Source: Lunularia cruciata (taxonomy: Eukaryota; Streptophyta; Marchantiopsida; Lunulariales; Lunulariaceae). From it: DNA of 64,000 nucleotides. This document shows positions 46,604 through 59,291 of this stretch, in pieces. Location of the stretch: contig OX419760.1 of NCBI GenBank assembly GCA_948567375.1, forward strand, positions 22,382,001-22,446,000, given 5' to 3'. Position 1 is the first letter of the stretch. Each line of letters starts with the position of its first letter. The translations under genes were made by a program, and so were the position numbers. The notes under the pieces are model-generated. The model saw only the letters and a list, made by a program, of their open reading frames with translations, was not told where the DNA came from and ran no database searches.

Positions 46604-47254
46604 TGTAATACCAATATCTAGACATATTATCTAGAGGTGAAACTTGACTTGGTAATATCTCAAAGGATGTTGTATGTGATTGGCTAGGTAGATCAGATAG
46701 AAGTGTCACCAAAAGAGTACTTCTACTAATAGTGCAGAAGTCAAAAATAGCCTGAAAACTTCAAAGCTAATTTTAGAGGTCTATATAGATGAATTAGGCC
46801 TCAAAAATAGACTGATTCCATCTCCCTTTGAGAGACAAGGCTTGCCTTCTCTCCCCCTGCTCCCCCCACCCCCAAAAGATTTATCTCATCAAGAGCTTTC
46901 CAACGGTACATCACCAATATGATTTTTAGCTTCTTACAAGAAGATTCCTTAAATATTCCTTTTCATCAAGCCTATTTGACCCACTAGATAGAACAAGGAC
47001 CAACATGCCACCCATCCAAGCAACTAATCTAAGAGGTAAAGATCACTAACATGTCACCAATCCATGTATTTGATTCAAGGGTGGAACTTCCTTTGAAGGG
47101 ACCCTCTTTGTTATATATTAAAGAGAAGGTGTTCCATTAGGGCATTGGAGTATTGAGTGTGAAGCTTGCATTTTCTCTCTTGTATCTCTCCTGGAGAGTT
47201 CTCTTGTCCTCAAAGTAATAATAGAATAATTATTATATCATATCATATATTACA
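46604..47254 (+). repeat. C2 5' LTR
   Basis: Begins TGTAATACC and ends TTACA, 651 bp. It has one copy of the unit that is doubled in C1. An AT-rich insertion (ATTATATCATATCATAT) lies near the end. Confidence 0.82.
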
Positions 47255-47261
47255 ATAATAA

Positions 47262-47272
47262 TGGTATCAAAG
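47262..47272 (+). other. C2 primer-binding site
   Basis: TGGTATCAAAG, one change from the C1 site, seven bases after the LTR. Confidence 0.75.
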
Positions 47273-47849
47273 TAGGTGTTTTAATCAAGAGAGTAGAACG
47301 CCCCTCTCGGAAGAACATTGGCTATTAAAATTGAGTAATTTTGAGAGGAAAAAACATAGTGCAATTGTTAGACTTGGGAGGTATCTAAGAGAGAGGATGG
47401 GATGGAGGTGCCTAGAGGAAAATTTCTTACACCTAGCTGTCCATTCTTGAATCCATTCAATATCAAGCTTATGTACATCCAACTCGAGTAAATGAGAGTA
47501 TCTCTCATTTATCATTTTGGAGCAGAATTCATGGACACAATAATGAATTCACCAAACCCGATTTCTACCTATGGTGGTATACAAAAAAGAGTGGGATTTG
47601 ACAATCAACATTTAGTTATGATGTTATGGATCTGAAAGTACCAAATCCTCACCTTTTCAACACATAAGTAGAAATCCATTATGTGGTTAGACCAAAAGTG
47701 ATGTTTAGGGAGTTTTTAGTCTACAATTTTGGTGAGGAGTATTATCAATGAGTGATAGTCCCAATAGTTCATGCTCCTTCCCAAGTGATCATATTAACCC
47801 TCTTTGAAATAGGAAGTAACAATTGAACATTGGCCGTGTGTAGGAATCA

Positions 47850-48900
47850 TAGATCCGCAACTACAAGAGTTCATGCAAGGAATGCATGAGATGTTGAATG
47901 AGTTTTGGGAGATCAAGATGACCATGGAGGAATTGCAAAATCAAGTACGTACCATCAAGAATGATCAAGTAATGCAAGAAGGAGAGCCATCTCAATAACT
48001 AACACCAACAATCAAAGTACTTGGAGAGTTACTCATGTTGATGACACCAATCCTAGTCAACAATCAAGCCACATTGTTACAACGAATGACAAAGACGTGC
48101 AACATCAAGCCTTAAAAGGGACAATGTTCTATAGGAGTAGTGCAAAATCGGATTTCAAGAATGAATTGATACCTTCAATTGTTCACAATTAAGATCATTC
48201 ATCATTCTGCATGCATGTTTGCATGTGGGTACTTGATCAATAAAGCCCTCACATGGTATGATGCTTAGGAACAATCATTGCTGGTAGAAGGAAGAGAGTT
48301 CACTTGGACAGCCATGCAAGAAGTGCTGCTCAAGAACTTCCAATTTGTGGATTTTGTGCAAATGGCCCAAACTCGACTCTAGGGGTTGAAGCAAAAAAAT
48401 AGCATACAACAATACATAGAGGCATTTCTTGATCTACAAGTTGCAATAATTGATATGAGTCTGATTGAAGCTCTTCAAAATTTCAAAAGAGGATTAAAAG
48501 AGTGGATTTGCCAAGAGGTAATGGTACAAAATCCTTACATTATGTTTGAAGCCATTGCTTGTGCTCAAAGAATAGCAGGTGCGCTTGGAAGAGGTGAAGC
48601 GATAACACCAATGCAAAATTATCAAGCTAAGATTCACCACTTTGGTGGACCAATTCCTATGGGATTGTGTAACATTCAATTTGGAGACCAAGGAGCAAGA
48701 CCTCTCCAAGGAGAACAAGGATGGATCAAAGAAAGGAGAGAAGGAGTCCTACGGGGAAAAGGGGCTCAAGCAGAACAATGATGCTTCTACAATTGTGGCT
48801 AAATTGGGCACATAGCCATCAACTTTTATGCTTTTTGTCTTAGATACCTTTGGCCTCTATACAAGCAACCTCTGAACCACATGGAGAGATGAATCAAAGA
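47850..48900 (+). pseudogene. C2 gag
   Basis: Collinear with C1 gag. The longest intact piece, 48386-48781, holds IEAFLDLQVAIIDMSLIEAL and IACAQRIAGALGRGEA. The zinc knuckle follows in the same frame but has lost its fourth ligand and gained stops (CFYNCG). Confidence 0.75.
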
Positions 48901-49039
48901 GGAGGATGTTGAAATCACATCAAAAAATAAATATCACCAATAAATGCACCTCGTGGCCTTATTGGCTTGATGGAGAAGAGTAAAAGCGGGGATGAAGAAG
49001 ATGAAGTGCAGAGGTGGAGGAAGAAAAACACATAATTAA

Positions 49040-49330
49040 TTCTCATAAATGGAGTCCTAAAATGCAATCTAGTGAGAGTGTTGATAGACCTTGGAGCAAT
49101 AGAGAATTTGTTATCTTGCTTTGTTGCAATAAGATTGGGGATGGAACTATAGAAGGATGAGAATGACAAAGTAAAGTTACCTAATGGTCAAATAGAGAAG
49201 ATTGAGTCATTACCTAGAAGGGTAATACTCTCCAAAGGAGAGTATCAAGAAGCAATCAATTGGCAAGTGATATAGTTAGCTCCTTCTCATGCAATCTTAG
49301 CCATGCCGTGGATGGAGCACTACAACCCCA
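49040..49330 (+). pseudogene. C2 protease
   Basis: Active-site block LIDLGAIENLLS near 49,083-49,118, where the residue after Asp is Leu. The later block AMPWMEHYNPMVDWRKK is near 49,300-49,350. Confidence 0.65.
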
Positions 49331-50930
49331 TGGTGGATTGGAGAAAGAAAGTAGTGAGAACTAGTCAATGGAAGATCTTTGGGGTTAAAGAAAGACCACA
49401 CAAGCAAGAGCTGCCTCTTTATGGCATAGGTATCACATCTATTGGTAAGATAGATAGATGTTTCATGGGTCTAATAAGAGAAGTCTATAGTGCCAAATAA
49501 AATGGACAAATTCTTGAAAAATTGAAAGATGTGGTCATTGAGTTTCAAGATGCCTTTTTGGATGAATTACCTAAAGGTTTACCACCAAAAAGGAGAATAG
49601 ATCATAGTTCTTGGGAAGACACTTCCTTGTATATTGACTATCACCTCATGAGTTGGAGGAATGTAAGGCTCAAATCAAGGATATGTTGCAAAAGAGGTTT
49701 ATCCAACCTAGCATATCACCATATGGGGCTCTTGTATTGTTTGTGAGGAAGAAGGACGGAACAATGTGCATGTCCATTGACTATCGAGACCAAATCAACA
49801 AACAATGAAGAACAAATACCCATTACCTTGCATGGATGGCTTGTTTGATCAACTCAATGGGGCAAGGCACTTTACCAAACTTGATCTATAGAGTGATTAC
49901 AACCAAATCAAGATTGCGGAGGAAAATATATACCAAATGGCCTTTTGGACAAGGTATGATCACTTTGAGTACTTGGTGATGCAGTTTGGCCTCACCAATG
50001 CTCCAACCACCTTTATGAGTTTGATAAATGAAATATTTTGTCTATACTTGGATAAACTTGTTATCATTTTCCTTGATGATATCTTAGTCTAGAGCAAGAT
50101 AATGATAGAGCACAAGCAACATCTACAAGAAGTCCTCCAGATTCTATGATAGAATCAATTGTATGCCAAAATACCAAAGTGTAAGTTTTCCAAATCTAAA
50201 GTAGACTACTTAGGGCATAGAGTAAGTTCAAAAGGTATCCAAGTGCTAATGGATAAAATAGAGGTCATTCAAAAATAAGGTGCTCCAAAATATCAAACTC
50301 AACTCTCAAGAGTTTCTTGGGATTGATGGGGTCTAATCATCTATTTGTCAAGGACTTCTCCAAGATTGCACAGTCTTTAACACCACTATTAGGAAAGGGG
50401 AAGAAATGGAGAACTAAACAAGAATTAACCTTTCAAGAGTTGAAAGACACATTATTACATGCACCAATCTTGAAATGGTATGACCTAAAACATCCAATCA
50501 AGATAGCTATAGATGCATTAGGTGGAGCAATAGGAGCAGTCCTACAACAAGAGTGGTAGGACAAATGGCACCCAATTGCATATTTCTCTTATAAGTTGTT
50601 AACGGCAAAATGCAACTATCACACCTTTGAACAAGAAGAGTGTGCCATTGTCCTTGCAACAAAGCATTGGAAGCATCTTGGTGAGAAGGCATATGTGGTA
50701 GAGACAAACCACAAACCTCTAGTCTACCTTGAGACACAAAAAGATCTTTCTTGTTGATAGATTTGGTGGCCAAAGTGGAGACAAAAATTTAACATGACAA
50801 TCACATATGTGGAAGGCAAGAAGCAACTTGTAGATGCATTTACCTGGATGCCAATGGCAAACAATCTGGTGGTGGAAGTCAAGATGAACCTTGAATTTTG
50901 GACGAGGATTCTTGCTACTACAAAACTTGA
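49331..50930 (+). pseudogene. C2 reverse transcriptase and RNase H
   Basis: FQDAFLDELPKGLPPKR, then [28 protein letters not shown], the catalytic FLDDIL (about 50,070-50,090), and FVKDFSKIAQSLTPLLGKG. RNase H includes IKIAIDALGGAIGAVL, where the first catalytic Asp of RNase H is kept (C1 has Tyr there). Stops and small indels recur. Confidence 0.78.
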
Positions 50931-52364
50931 TCCATAGATTATAGGTGCTCAATAATCCAAAGACGTCACAAACACCCCAAGGACTCACCTTTCATGATGG
51001 TAGGTTATGGATCTTGGATGCTACAGATCTAAGAACCACCATTCTAGCAAAATGTCATGATTCTACCATTGCAAGTCATGTTGGAATGGACAAGACCTTG
51101 GATGCAGTCAAATGCAAACACCATTACTATTGGTCCAAGATGAGCAACGATGTGATGGAATATGTTTAGAGCTTCCTACTCTATCAAAAAAATAAAGGCC
51201 CTAATCAAGCTTCCACATGACTCCTTCAACCCTTCCCCACTCCTACATAACATTAGGAACAAGTAAGCATGGATCTAGTTTATGAATTGCCCAAGACCAC
51301 CTCAAGGTTTGACTCTATTGTAGTCTTTGTCAACAAACTCACAAAAATGATTCATGTGCGTCCTACCACCAAGGATGTGACTGCCACACAACTAGCTCAA
51401 TTGTACTTAGATGCAATTTTTCCTCACCATGGCATGTCTTGAGTGCTCATCACAAATAGAGGCCCTCAATTCACTAGTTTGTTTTGGAGAACACTTTTTG
51501 GTTTCTTTTGGTTTCTAAACCAAATTATCCATGTCCACAGCTTACCATCCATAGACCAATAGAAAAATAGAGAGGGAAAATCACACTATTGAGGACATGA
51601 TCTAGGGTTTTACCTTAGATGAGCAAGAGAGGTGGGACACCTTACTCCCATTGGTGGAATTTTCTTACACAATTTAGTGAATGCCTCCGCACATGTCATA
51701 TTGTTCTTCTTCATGTACAAATAGTATCCTTTCACACCTTTGAGCTTGATGAAGGTTTGTTTGATGGCTACCAAGGTTGATGTAGTCAACACTTTTTTTT
51801 CTGGAATCCAACATGGTGTAGAGAATGCCAAGCACAAGTTGCAGATTGCTCAAAATTGAAGAAATCACTATGTAGATGCACATTGCCAACACATGGAGTT
51901 CAATGTTGGAGATCAAATCTGGCTGTCAACCACCAATCTCACTTTAATTGGCCTTCATAAGCTCAAACCTTGTTTTATTGGACCTTTCTCCATTTTTTGT
52001 TGAATTGGCATATTGGCCTACCACCTCAACCTATCGCCACACATAAAAATCCATCTAGTATTCCATGTTTCCTTACTATGAAGATATGCCCCTTGATTGC
52101 CCCACTTCTCTTCCATCCAAGAAAGTTGACCTTGCACAACCTTCATTGATGAAACAAAGGAATATGAAGTTAAATGCATTCTCTAGAAACACATCCATAG
52201 TACTTGCCATCCATGTGTGGAATATCTTGTACATTAGAAAATGTACCCATTTTATGAGGTAAAATGGGAGCTAGCAGCCAACTTGACCAACATACCGATG
52301 TTAGTTCAATCTTTTGAGCAATCGCTTTGCAACAAGTACATTGCATCTTAAAAAGGGTGAGGTC
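50931..52364 (+). pseudogene. C2 integrase and chromodomain region
   Basis: Zinc region KCHDSTIASHVGMDKTLDAV, core segments near 51,270 and 51,430-51,560, then a GPF motif (CFIGPFSIF near 51,970-52,000) and a decayed chromodomain near 52,160-52,330 (KEYEV equivalent at 52,157). Frames are badly broken. The tail AAAAAGGGTGAGGT just before the LTR is the weakened polypurine tract. Confidence 0.7.
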
Positions 52365-52980
52365 TATAATACCAATAGCTAGGCATATTATCTAGAGGTG
52401 AAAATTGGCTTGGAAACATCTAGAAGGATGTTTTGTATGATGGGCTAGGTAGATCAGATAGAAGTGTTACCAAAAGAGTACTTCTACTAATAGAGCAAAA
52501 GCCAAAAATAGCCTAAAAAACTTCAGAGCCAATTTTAGAGGTTTAAATAAATGAATTAGGCTTCAAAAATAGAAATTTTCCATCTTCTTTGTGAGAGATA
52601 AGGCTATCATTCTCCCCCTCCTCTCCCCTCCCCCTCCTTTGCCTCATGAAATATCTCATTGAGAGCTTTCCAATGGTATCTCATCCACGTGATTTTGAGC
52701 TTCTTACAAGAAGATTCCTTCTTGTCAAACCTATTTAACCAACTATATAGGATAAGGACCAACATGTCACTCATCTAGGCAACTAATCTAAGGGTGCAGA
52801 TTGCTTACATGTCACCAATCCATGTATCTGATTCAAGGGTAGAGGTTCCTTTGAGTGGATTTTCTTTGCTATATAATAAAGAGAAGGTGCTCCTTTAGGG
52901 CATCGGAGTATTGAGTGTAAGGCTTGTGTTTTCTCTCTTGTATCTTTCTTGCAGAGTTCCCTTGTCCTTGAAGTACTACA
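52365..52980 (+). repeat. C2 3' LTR
   Basis: Begins TATAATACC and ends ACTACA, 616 bp, collinear with 46,604-47,254 but lacking its AT-rich insertion. Confidence 0.82.
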
Positions 52981-53397
52981 CATATTGATGAGGATGCTAG
53001 AAAGGGTATGAGTATGCATATGCTCACTAAGCTCCACCTAAATCTTCCTAGAGTCTAGGGAAACAAAGTCCACAAAGAGGAAAGTGATGTAAGTGTTGGT
53101 CTTGGTAACAAATCACAAGCCAATTTAAGAGATGCCTAGAAAGTATAAGTGTTTGAGTCAATTGTCATGATAAGTGGCAATAAAAGAGGATGCCTCTTGT
53201 GTAAGAACCTATTTGCCAAAAGAGGAGCCACTAAGGTCCAAGCTCTTAGGTAAGTTGTTGGTGCAATAGCTTCATGTGATGTGATGTCATCCTCTTAAGA
53301 CTATGAGAAGAGCTATTTGCAATTGTTGTTTGTCACTTAATAAAAAAGGGAGCATATAAGGCCCTAAGAGTATAGAGAAGGTATGGCACATATGACT
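52981..53397 (-). mobile_element. LINE 2, middle fragment
   Basis: Minus-strand LINE sequence between C2 and a solo LTR. It includes EAIAPTTYLRAWTLVAPLLANRF-like coding sequence (near 53,215-53,285), equivalent to the LINE 1 block around 28,905-28,990 (MAPIAFLGSCALLAPLL). Confidence 0.65.
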
Positions 53398-54086
53398 TGT
53401 AACACCCATTTGTGCATGTGTGTGGTATTGTGATATTTAGCTTGGTATTACAAGTACTTAAGATATATTATTTATATAGAGATAAAGGATGGTTCTATAT
53501 TAGTCATGGTTAGCTAAAGTTAGTCATAGCTAAGATAGATGGGACCTTACTTTAGAGGAAGTAGAAAAGATGAGCACCACTATTTTGGATTTTAGTGTGT
53601 TGACTTGGTATTATTCCTAGGTGTTTGGCTTTGAGGAAAGAGTTGAGAACTCTTGGGCCCGCAAGCCTTTTTGTTTTGGATTCTTCTTTAGTCCAAGGAT
53701 AGCCCATGTGAAGGAATCCTTGACTTAGTGGTTAGGTCAAGATAAGACCACATGCTTAGGGGAATATGCCCATGTGAATGGATATTCCTTTCTAATTTTT
53801 GACTTTACTTGACTTTTAGTCTAGTAACTTGAGTTACTATGGTAATTAGTAACTTTGGTACGTAACTATTTCACAAGTATATAACAAGGGGTGAGGAGGT
53901 ACTCATCATCCTTTCATTTGCAACTATCTCTCTCATTGAGTTCTCTAGTGAGCAATGTCTTGAGTCTTGGAGTGTTAGCCTTGGAGGAGTATGATGGAGT
54001 TCGGGTTCCTTGCCTTCTTAGTCCATGGTGCGCTACCATAATAGCCATCAGAGGTTCATCCTGAGTGAGAGACAGGCCGGCTCACA
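53398..54086 (+). repeat. solo LTR of element B family in LINE 2
   Basis: 689 bp, begins TGTAACACCC and ends GGCTCACA, with the best preserved ends of the four B LTRs. The flanks TGACT and TACTA are not a clear duplication. Confidence 0.85.
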
Positions 54087-55620
54087 TACTATCAAAGGAC
54101 CATAGGTGTGGTAGGAGAACTATTGTGGGAGGCTATATACATGCCAAATAGGATGCTCTCAAGACATAATATCAAGAAAGGAGAGAGTAGGTCATCTATA
54201 TGTTCCCAAATTAAGGGATAGATGGGTATAGGTAGTAGCTTGAATTAGTGTATCTGAGATATAAGAGCTACAAAATTCCTCATCTTCTCCAAGAGTGGAG
54301 CACAATACCCTTAAACCTCCTATTGGGAATTGGAATCCTGATGTGAAGTCAAAGGAGATGAGGATTGTATGTGGGCTCTAGACCTTGTATTTATGAGTCT
54401 ACACTTGTAAACTAAAGGTCTTAAGACTAATTTGAAAGCCTTCATTGCTCATACTACATCTTCTACAAGGCCCAAGATGTGAGTATCATCTCATAAGGAT
54501 GGAATGGCATGTGTAAAATGCAATGCCACCTCATGCAAAGTTATGTAGTGAGCTATGGCACATAAGGACCTTCCCAAAGGATCTCTCTAGCATGTATCTT
54601 TTGTAGATGCTAACTGAGTGAAATCTCTTGTGCTACTATGGTGGTTGTACAACAACAAGTGTCTCAATGTTATAGAATGTATATACAAAAGGAATCAAGG
54701 AGTGGATTTATTCCTCTAGTGAAGAAAGTACTCAAAAAAATATTGGACAAGAAATGGTATTGAAGGCATTTGAGACATCCACTTGGACGACCACTCCATT
54801 GAGAGGTCCATGGAAGCTCTAATGTTCACAATAACCATCTCATAACCACCTAGTATGGATATTATATATTGATAAGTAGACAAAAAAGATGAAAAGGAAT
54901 GGCAAAACTATATACAAATGGTGTGTGATACTAAATGCAAGAAGACATCTCCTATAGCTATGGGATGCATACCATATGTCTCCTTGGATAGAGCACGAGA
55001 TGAGATGAGATGCACCAAAAAAATGAGCACCAATTGAGGGCACCAAACCTAAGGTAAGAAACTAGTAGAAAGCAAAGAGAAGGGAGAAGCCTTAGTTTGG
55101 CAAGTTAGCAGAGAGACAATCTTGTAAATGCTCAAAAACTAGTCTTGAAGGATCACCTACCAAGAAACATGGAGAGTGGAGTAGAGCTTGAGCAAAGAAG
55201 AACTTTGTAAGTTGTAACTCCTTATCTGAGTGGTAATCATAAACAAAAGAAAGAAGGTCATATGTGGTTGATGGATGGAGTTCATGTAAAGTAGAGAGAG
55301 TATCAATGGGAAAGGATGTTGGTCTAGAGGGTGAGAGTGCCTAAATTGCTTGTTGATACTACCCTACTTGTCCTAACATCAAGAACAACATAAAAAATGA
55401 TGCTCTAGAAGTGGAGGATGAGCTTGTGTGGCCTTTATGATCCATCTAGTTGTTGTTTGTGCTGGGATGGTGTACTTCTCTTATAAAGTAGGCCAATTTC
55501 CCTATAGAAACTGATGAATTTGAGAGGCAATCTCATGATGTCCGGATGCACCTCCATGAGCAAGAAGAAGCAAAGTCCACTGAGGGAAGAGAGCTAATAG
55601 AGTCCAAGTAGAGATACCTC
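54087..55620 (-). mobile_element. LINE 2, reverse-transcriptase part
   Basis: Minus strand. Upstream region HELHPSTTYDLLSF and KFFFAQALLHSPCF (about 55,170-55,290), then the RT opening block VVVQVDVSNAFNTIS (about 54,765-54,810) with its catalytic Asp, and the segment GFQFPIGGLRVL near 54,310-54,350, equivalent to the LINE 1 GCVTFTNGLCILGVP block. The 5' edge is not defined; 55,625-55,951 may contain more of it. Confidence 0.65.
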
Positions 55621-57003
55621 TCTCCTAATCATTTGCCAAGATAGCACATAAGAGTATGGAAATTGTGGAGCACACTAGATGGTGGAGGGGCATCAGGATT
55701 TTAATGTACATGCAAGAATGTGGTAGGTTTGGGAGTAGAGCATGAAGAGGGTCCAAGGAGTGGAGCCAAGAGTAAGAGAATGGTGACTCTTGTAGTGAGA
55801 GGGATAGGACATGAGGAGGATCTAGAGAGATAGGTTGCAAATTGGCCTCATTCAATCTGCACCATTCAGAAGGAGAAAGAAAATAACCCTGCTCGTAATG
55901 CTCCTTATTCCAAACTGCTGCAATTGCTTCCTGTCTTTTTTCTTCTCTCAATTGTAAAAATATTCCAACCAGGTCAAATCCATTGTTCCATGCACTCTGG
56001 CATGGCGTAGTGTCCCAATCTACAAATCTACATGACAGTCAATCAATCATGTAAGGTGAGAAGAGAGCACTATCACCCCTAAATCTATCTTACAAAAATA
56101 TCCCAGGACCAATTGCTACTCTAAAGGCAATCAGAGTCCTACTGTCAGATCAGAGTACTCGTGTCAATCAGAAAATGTGAGAAGTGATCCCACTCTATCT
56201 ATCGCCTCTGTGGAAAAAGTGCTCCTCTAAACGTCAGAAACTCTATAATCTCAATTTCCATTACTCGTGAGAACCCGAATTTGCTGCACGTGAGGACTTA
56301 GTTGCTTCCAGAGCCTTTGAACAATTTTACCACGACTAGAGCATGATCCAAATGAAAAATCTAACAAACTCAAAAACAACTGCGATGACCACCCCGTGTG
56401 AAGCAAGTTGAAAGTCCTCTATTGTATTCTAGACTCTTCTAACATGAACAATCTTACGATCGTGCTTGATGGAAGTATTCAGTTAAGTCCTCTCTTCAAT
56501 TCTCAAGTCATGGATAACGTACTCAAGTCAAGGAGTGAGCAACGTCAAATTGTCCACCAAAGCTCAAGGCACAGCACCATGCTAAATGCTTTCTTGCTCC
56601 CGAATCCCACCACATTCCCTTCCAAAGCAGCGCTAAGATCATTCTTTCTTTGTTATCGTGGTAGTCAAGTTATCTCAAGCGTAGTACAATGCCATACACA
56701 TCTTCCTATCTAGCAGTATGCTATTCAGCACTTGATTTTCAACACAAGCTAGTATGCAGGTTCTAAGCTAATGAAAAACTTGATCATGTTGCATGGCCTT
56801 GCTTCTCCATACGGGTGCTCAAACTTCTTGAAGTGCACGGGTAACTGGAAAAGGGGGGACAAAGACCCACGGGACAGGGCTTGTAGATTGAAGGAACATA
56901 CCGCTCTACTCGAACCCTTTAGGCCGTAGTCTTTGCCCCACCATCGCTTATTCAAAACGGAAACATCTATTTTCACAACGTCACGAAACAACTATGTCAC
57001 TCA

Positions 57004-57037
57004 CATCACGATGGAATGAACATCACGATGGAATGAA
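57004..57037 (+). repeat. 17-bp tandem repeat
   Basis: CATCACGATGGAATGAA twice, head to tail, without change. Confidence 0.9.
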
Positions 57038-57045
57038 CGATCTAC

Positions 57046-57273
57046 TCTCTCAAATGTAAAACCTAAATACTCTGATCCTAATTCTGCCGCGTGTGCTAGG
57101 TACAAACCCTAACACCTATAGTAGAGGCACATACTATCTCAATACCACATGTACTACTAAGCATCTCTCAAATGTAAAACCTAAATACTCTGATCCTAAT
57201 TCTGCCGCGTGGTGCTAGGTACAAACCCTAACACCTATAGTAGAGGCACATACTATCTCAATACCACATGTAC
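57046..57273 (+). repeat. 109-bp direct duplication
   Basis: 57046-57154 and 57164-57273 are identical except for one base inserted in the second copy (CGCGTGTGC against CGCGTGGTGC). Nine bases (TACTAAGCA) separate them. The near identity means a recent event. Confidence 0.92.
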
Positions 57274-59291
57274 AGTTACACATCTGAAAGGTACTTCCAA
57301 CATCCACCAGAGTGCTTACTGCTCAACAGGTCATCGACCTCTTTTCAACATTATGGAGTTTGCAACCTACGAGATCTAATAAACAATTTAAAGCTGAGAA
57401 TCCCACTAAAAATATATCTGCATTTTTCCATTGACCCGTGAAATGAAAATCTCGGGAATTTTACCGTCGCATGGTCTATAGTTTCTCTTTCTCCTTCATC
57501 TTTTCACATTCACATTCATGATGCATCCAAAATGACTAGGAACAAGTGAGTGTTACCTACCGTTAACAGATGACGAAGAGGTTGACAAACACATACTCGA
57601 AATTGCAAGATTAATCACAATCCAAGGACTTTGTTGACGGTGTTCAAACCGTGATGTAGGTTGTTCTTCATCCGTGCATGTGTTCCCAAAACTCGGAGCA
57701 TTGGATGTGGGAAGATAAACTGTCAGTCTAATTTTCCCGTTTGCATTTGGACTCAGAACGAATGCATTTTCGGTGCACTCTTAGATCCTTTTGTCTTTAC
57801 GGTAAGACCAGTAGGGTCACACAGTGAACGTATGGGACAACTTGTCTCTCCCTTCGAGGGGTTGACATTCCCAACTCCAAGGCTGAGATAGGCTTAGTAT
57901 GCAAGCTACCCACATGCGAATATAGACCAAACTCGATTCATAAGAAATTAGATTACGAAATGACTCTATCCATCAAATTTTGGACGGTAAAGTCTTGTAA
58001 AGCGATAGTCAAAGACGACCCCGCAAGTTAAACATCTCACAATCGTAGTTTTCAATCTCAATTTTGCTGGGCTAAAATCGATCTAAAGCGACTCAGTCGT
58101 GAGATGTTTCAAGTTACGAAACTTTTCAACGACTTCTGCCTCTGTGGAGCATGCATCCTTCCCTACACAAGTCATCCTGGCATTCACACCGCTGAAAGTC
58201 TCCGGAAACCTTCTATATACTGCGTGTGAAAATTGATTAAACAGAAAAGAAATACTTTCCGAGATGGGCCAAGTTACTCTGTTCAAAGAATCTGGAAGTG
58301 GATCTCTTATCAAGCAAGCAAATATCATACAGAAGGGAAGTGGCATAAAATGACGATAAGTGTTCAAAATTCATAATTAATTATCTGAGGATGATAAAGG
58401 TGAATAAGGGGAAACGTGAACCAAATTCACAAGGCTCGTTTGCCTTAGTGGTATATTTTAGTGTAAAACAACTGTGAACATGAGCTTAAACTTGTGTTAG
58501 ATATCAGTCTCTGGCGGTTGTCAGACCAGGACATGATGAACTTGTTCATGTAATCGTAACCTGAGTAGTTCCGGAAACAGGAATCGACATAATTTGCATT
58601 CCTTTGTGGCACAAGCACAAGCCCAGCATGTCAGGCGGCTTTTGCTCCCTCCAACTTGCTACGGTAGTTTGAGAGCAGATGTAAGTCATCTGATACACCT
58701 TATGTAAGACTCTTAAGGGGCATTAAACACAAGCGAGCAACACGTTCGACCCGTGAGAAGCTTCAATGTTGTAAAGACATTTGGGATGCTGCTTAAAATT
58801 TCTTGGAATTCAGCGACAGAATCCCCTGCCACTAATGCTACTTGATTTGATTTACAATCAGGATAGCGACATTGACCACCTTTACTCTCATTACGCCTCC
58901 GGTGGGCCAGAGGATGGACTATTCTTACTCTACGTAAGACGCATATCCATCTCTGGTCTGAGTTACAAACTAAGAACAAGTGACAACTAAAGAATTTGCT
59001 ACTCTCTCTTAGGGAACGAGTGCGTCACGAACGTAAAGTGCTCAGGACGATCTGATCGCCACACACTTGAAGCCGAGTGCGAGTGAGTACTCACTTCGAG
59101 TTGTTGATACAATGCTGGCTCATAAAATCGTCCCAAGGTCGTTTCCTGAACTGATATCATGGTATGATACAAATAGTGACCAGGCTTGACTTACTAGCTG
59201 AAAGGGAGAGCTCCTGTGCTGAAAGAAAATCTCCCACCTTCGCCACAAAAGAACTTAGAAACCTTCGCCATTGAACTCGTGGCCGCACTTG

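Larger units (their letters stand above)
46604..52980 (+). mobile_element. chromovirus C2, older copy of family C
   Basis: 6.4 kb from LTR to LTR, inserted in LINE 2. The target duplication is TATAT (46599-46603) against CATAT (52981-52985), one transition apart. Gene order is as in C1, but stops, frameshifts and LTR divergence are far more numerous, so it is older. Confidence 0.88.
55621..59291. other. host intergenic region left of AUG3
   Basis: No gene I can support. Open frames at 55,625-55,951, 56,408-56,713, 57,661-57,891, 58,083-58,367 and 58,713-58,979 show no known domain, and the last opens with TTG. The right-hand few hundred bases should contain the AUG3 3' UTR. No clear AATAAA was found there. 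Confidence 0.4.

Noticed and set aside
55625-55951. 108-codon minus-strand frame as a host gene
   Set aside because: Its C-terminal half resembles the upstream part of LINE 2, and no ATG-driven host protein is recognisable.
58713-58979. 88-codon minus-strand frame as a last exon
   Set aside because: It opens with TTG, its acceptor is weak and it has no homology I recognise.
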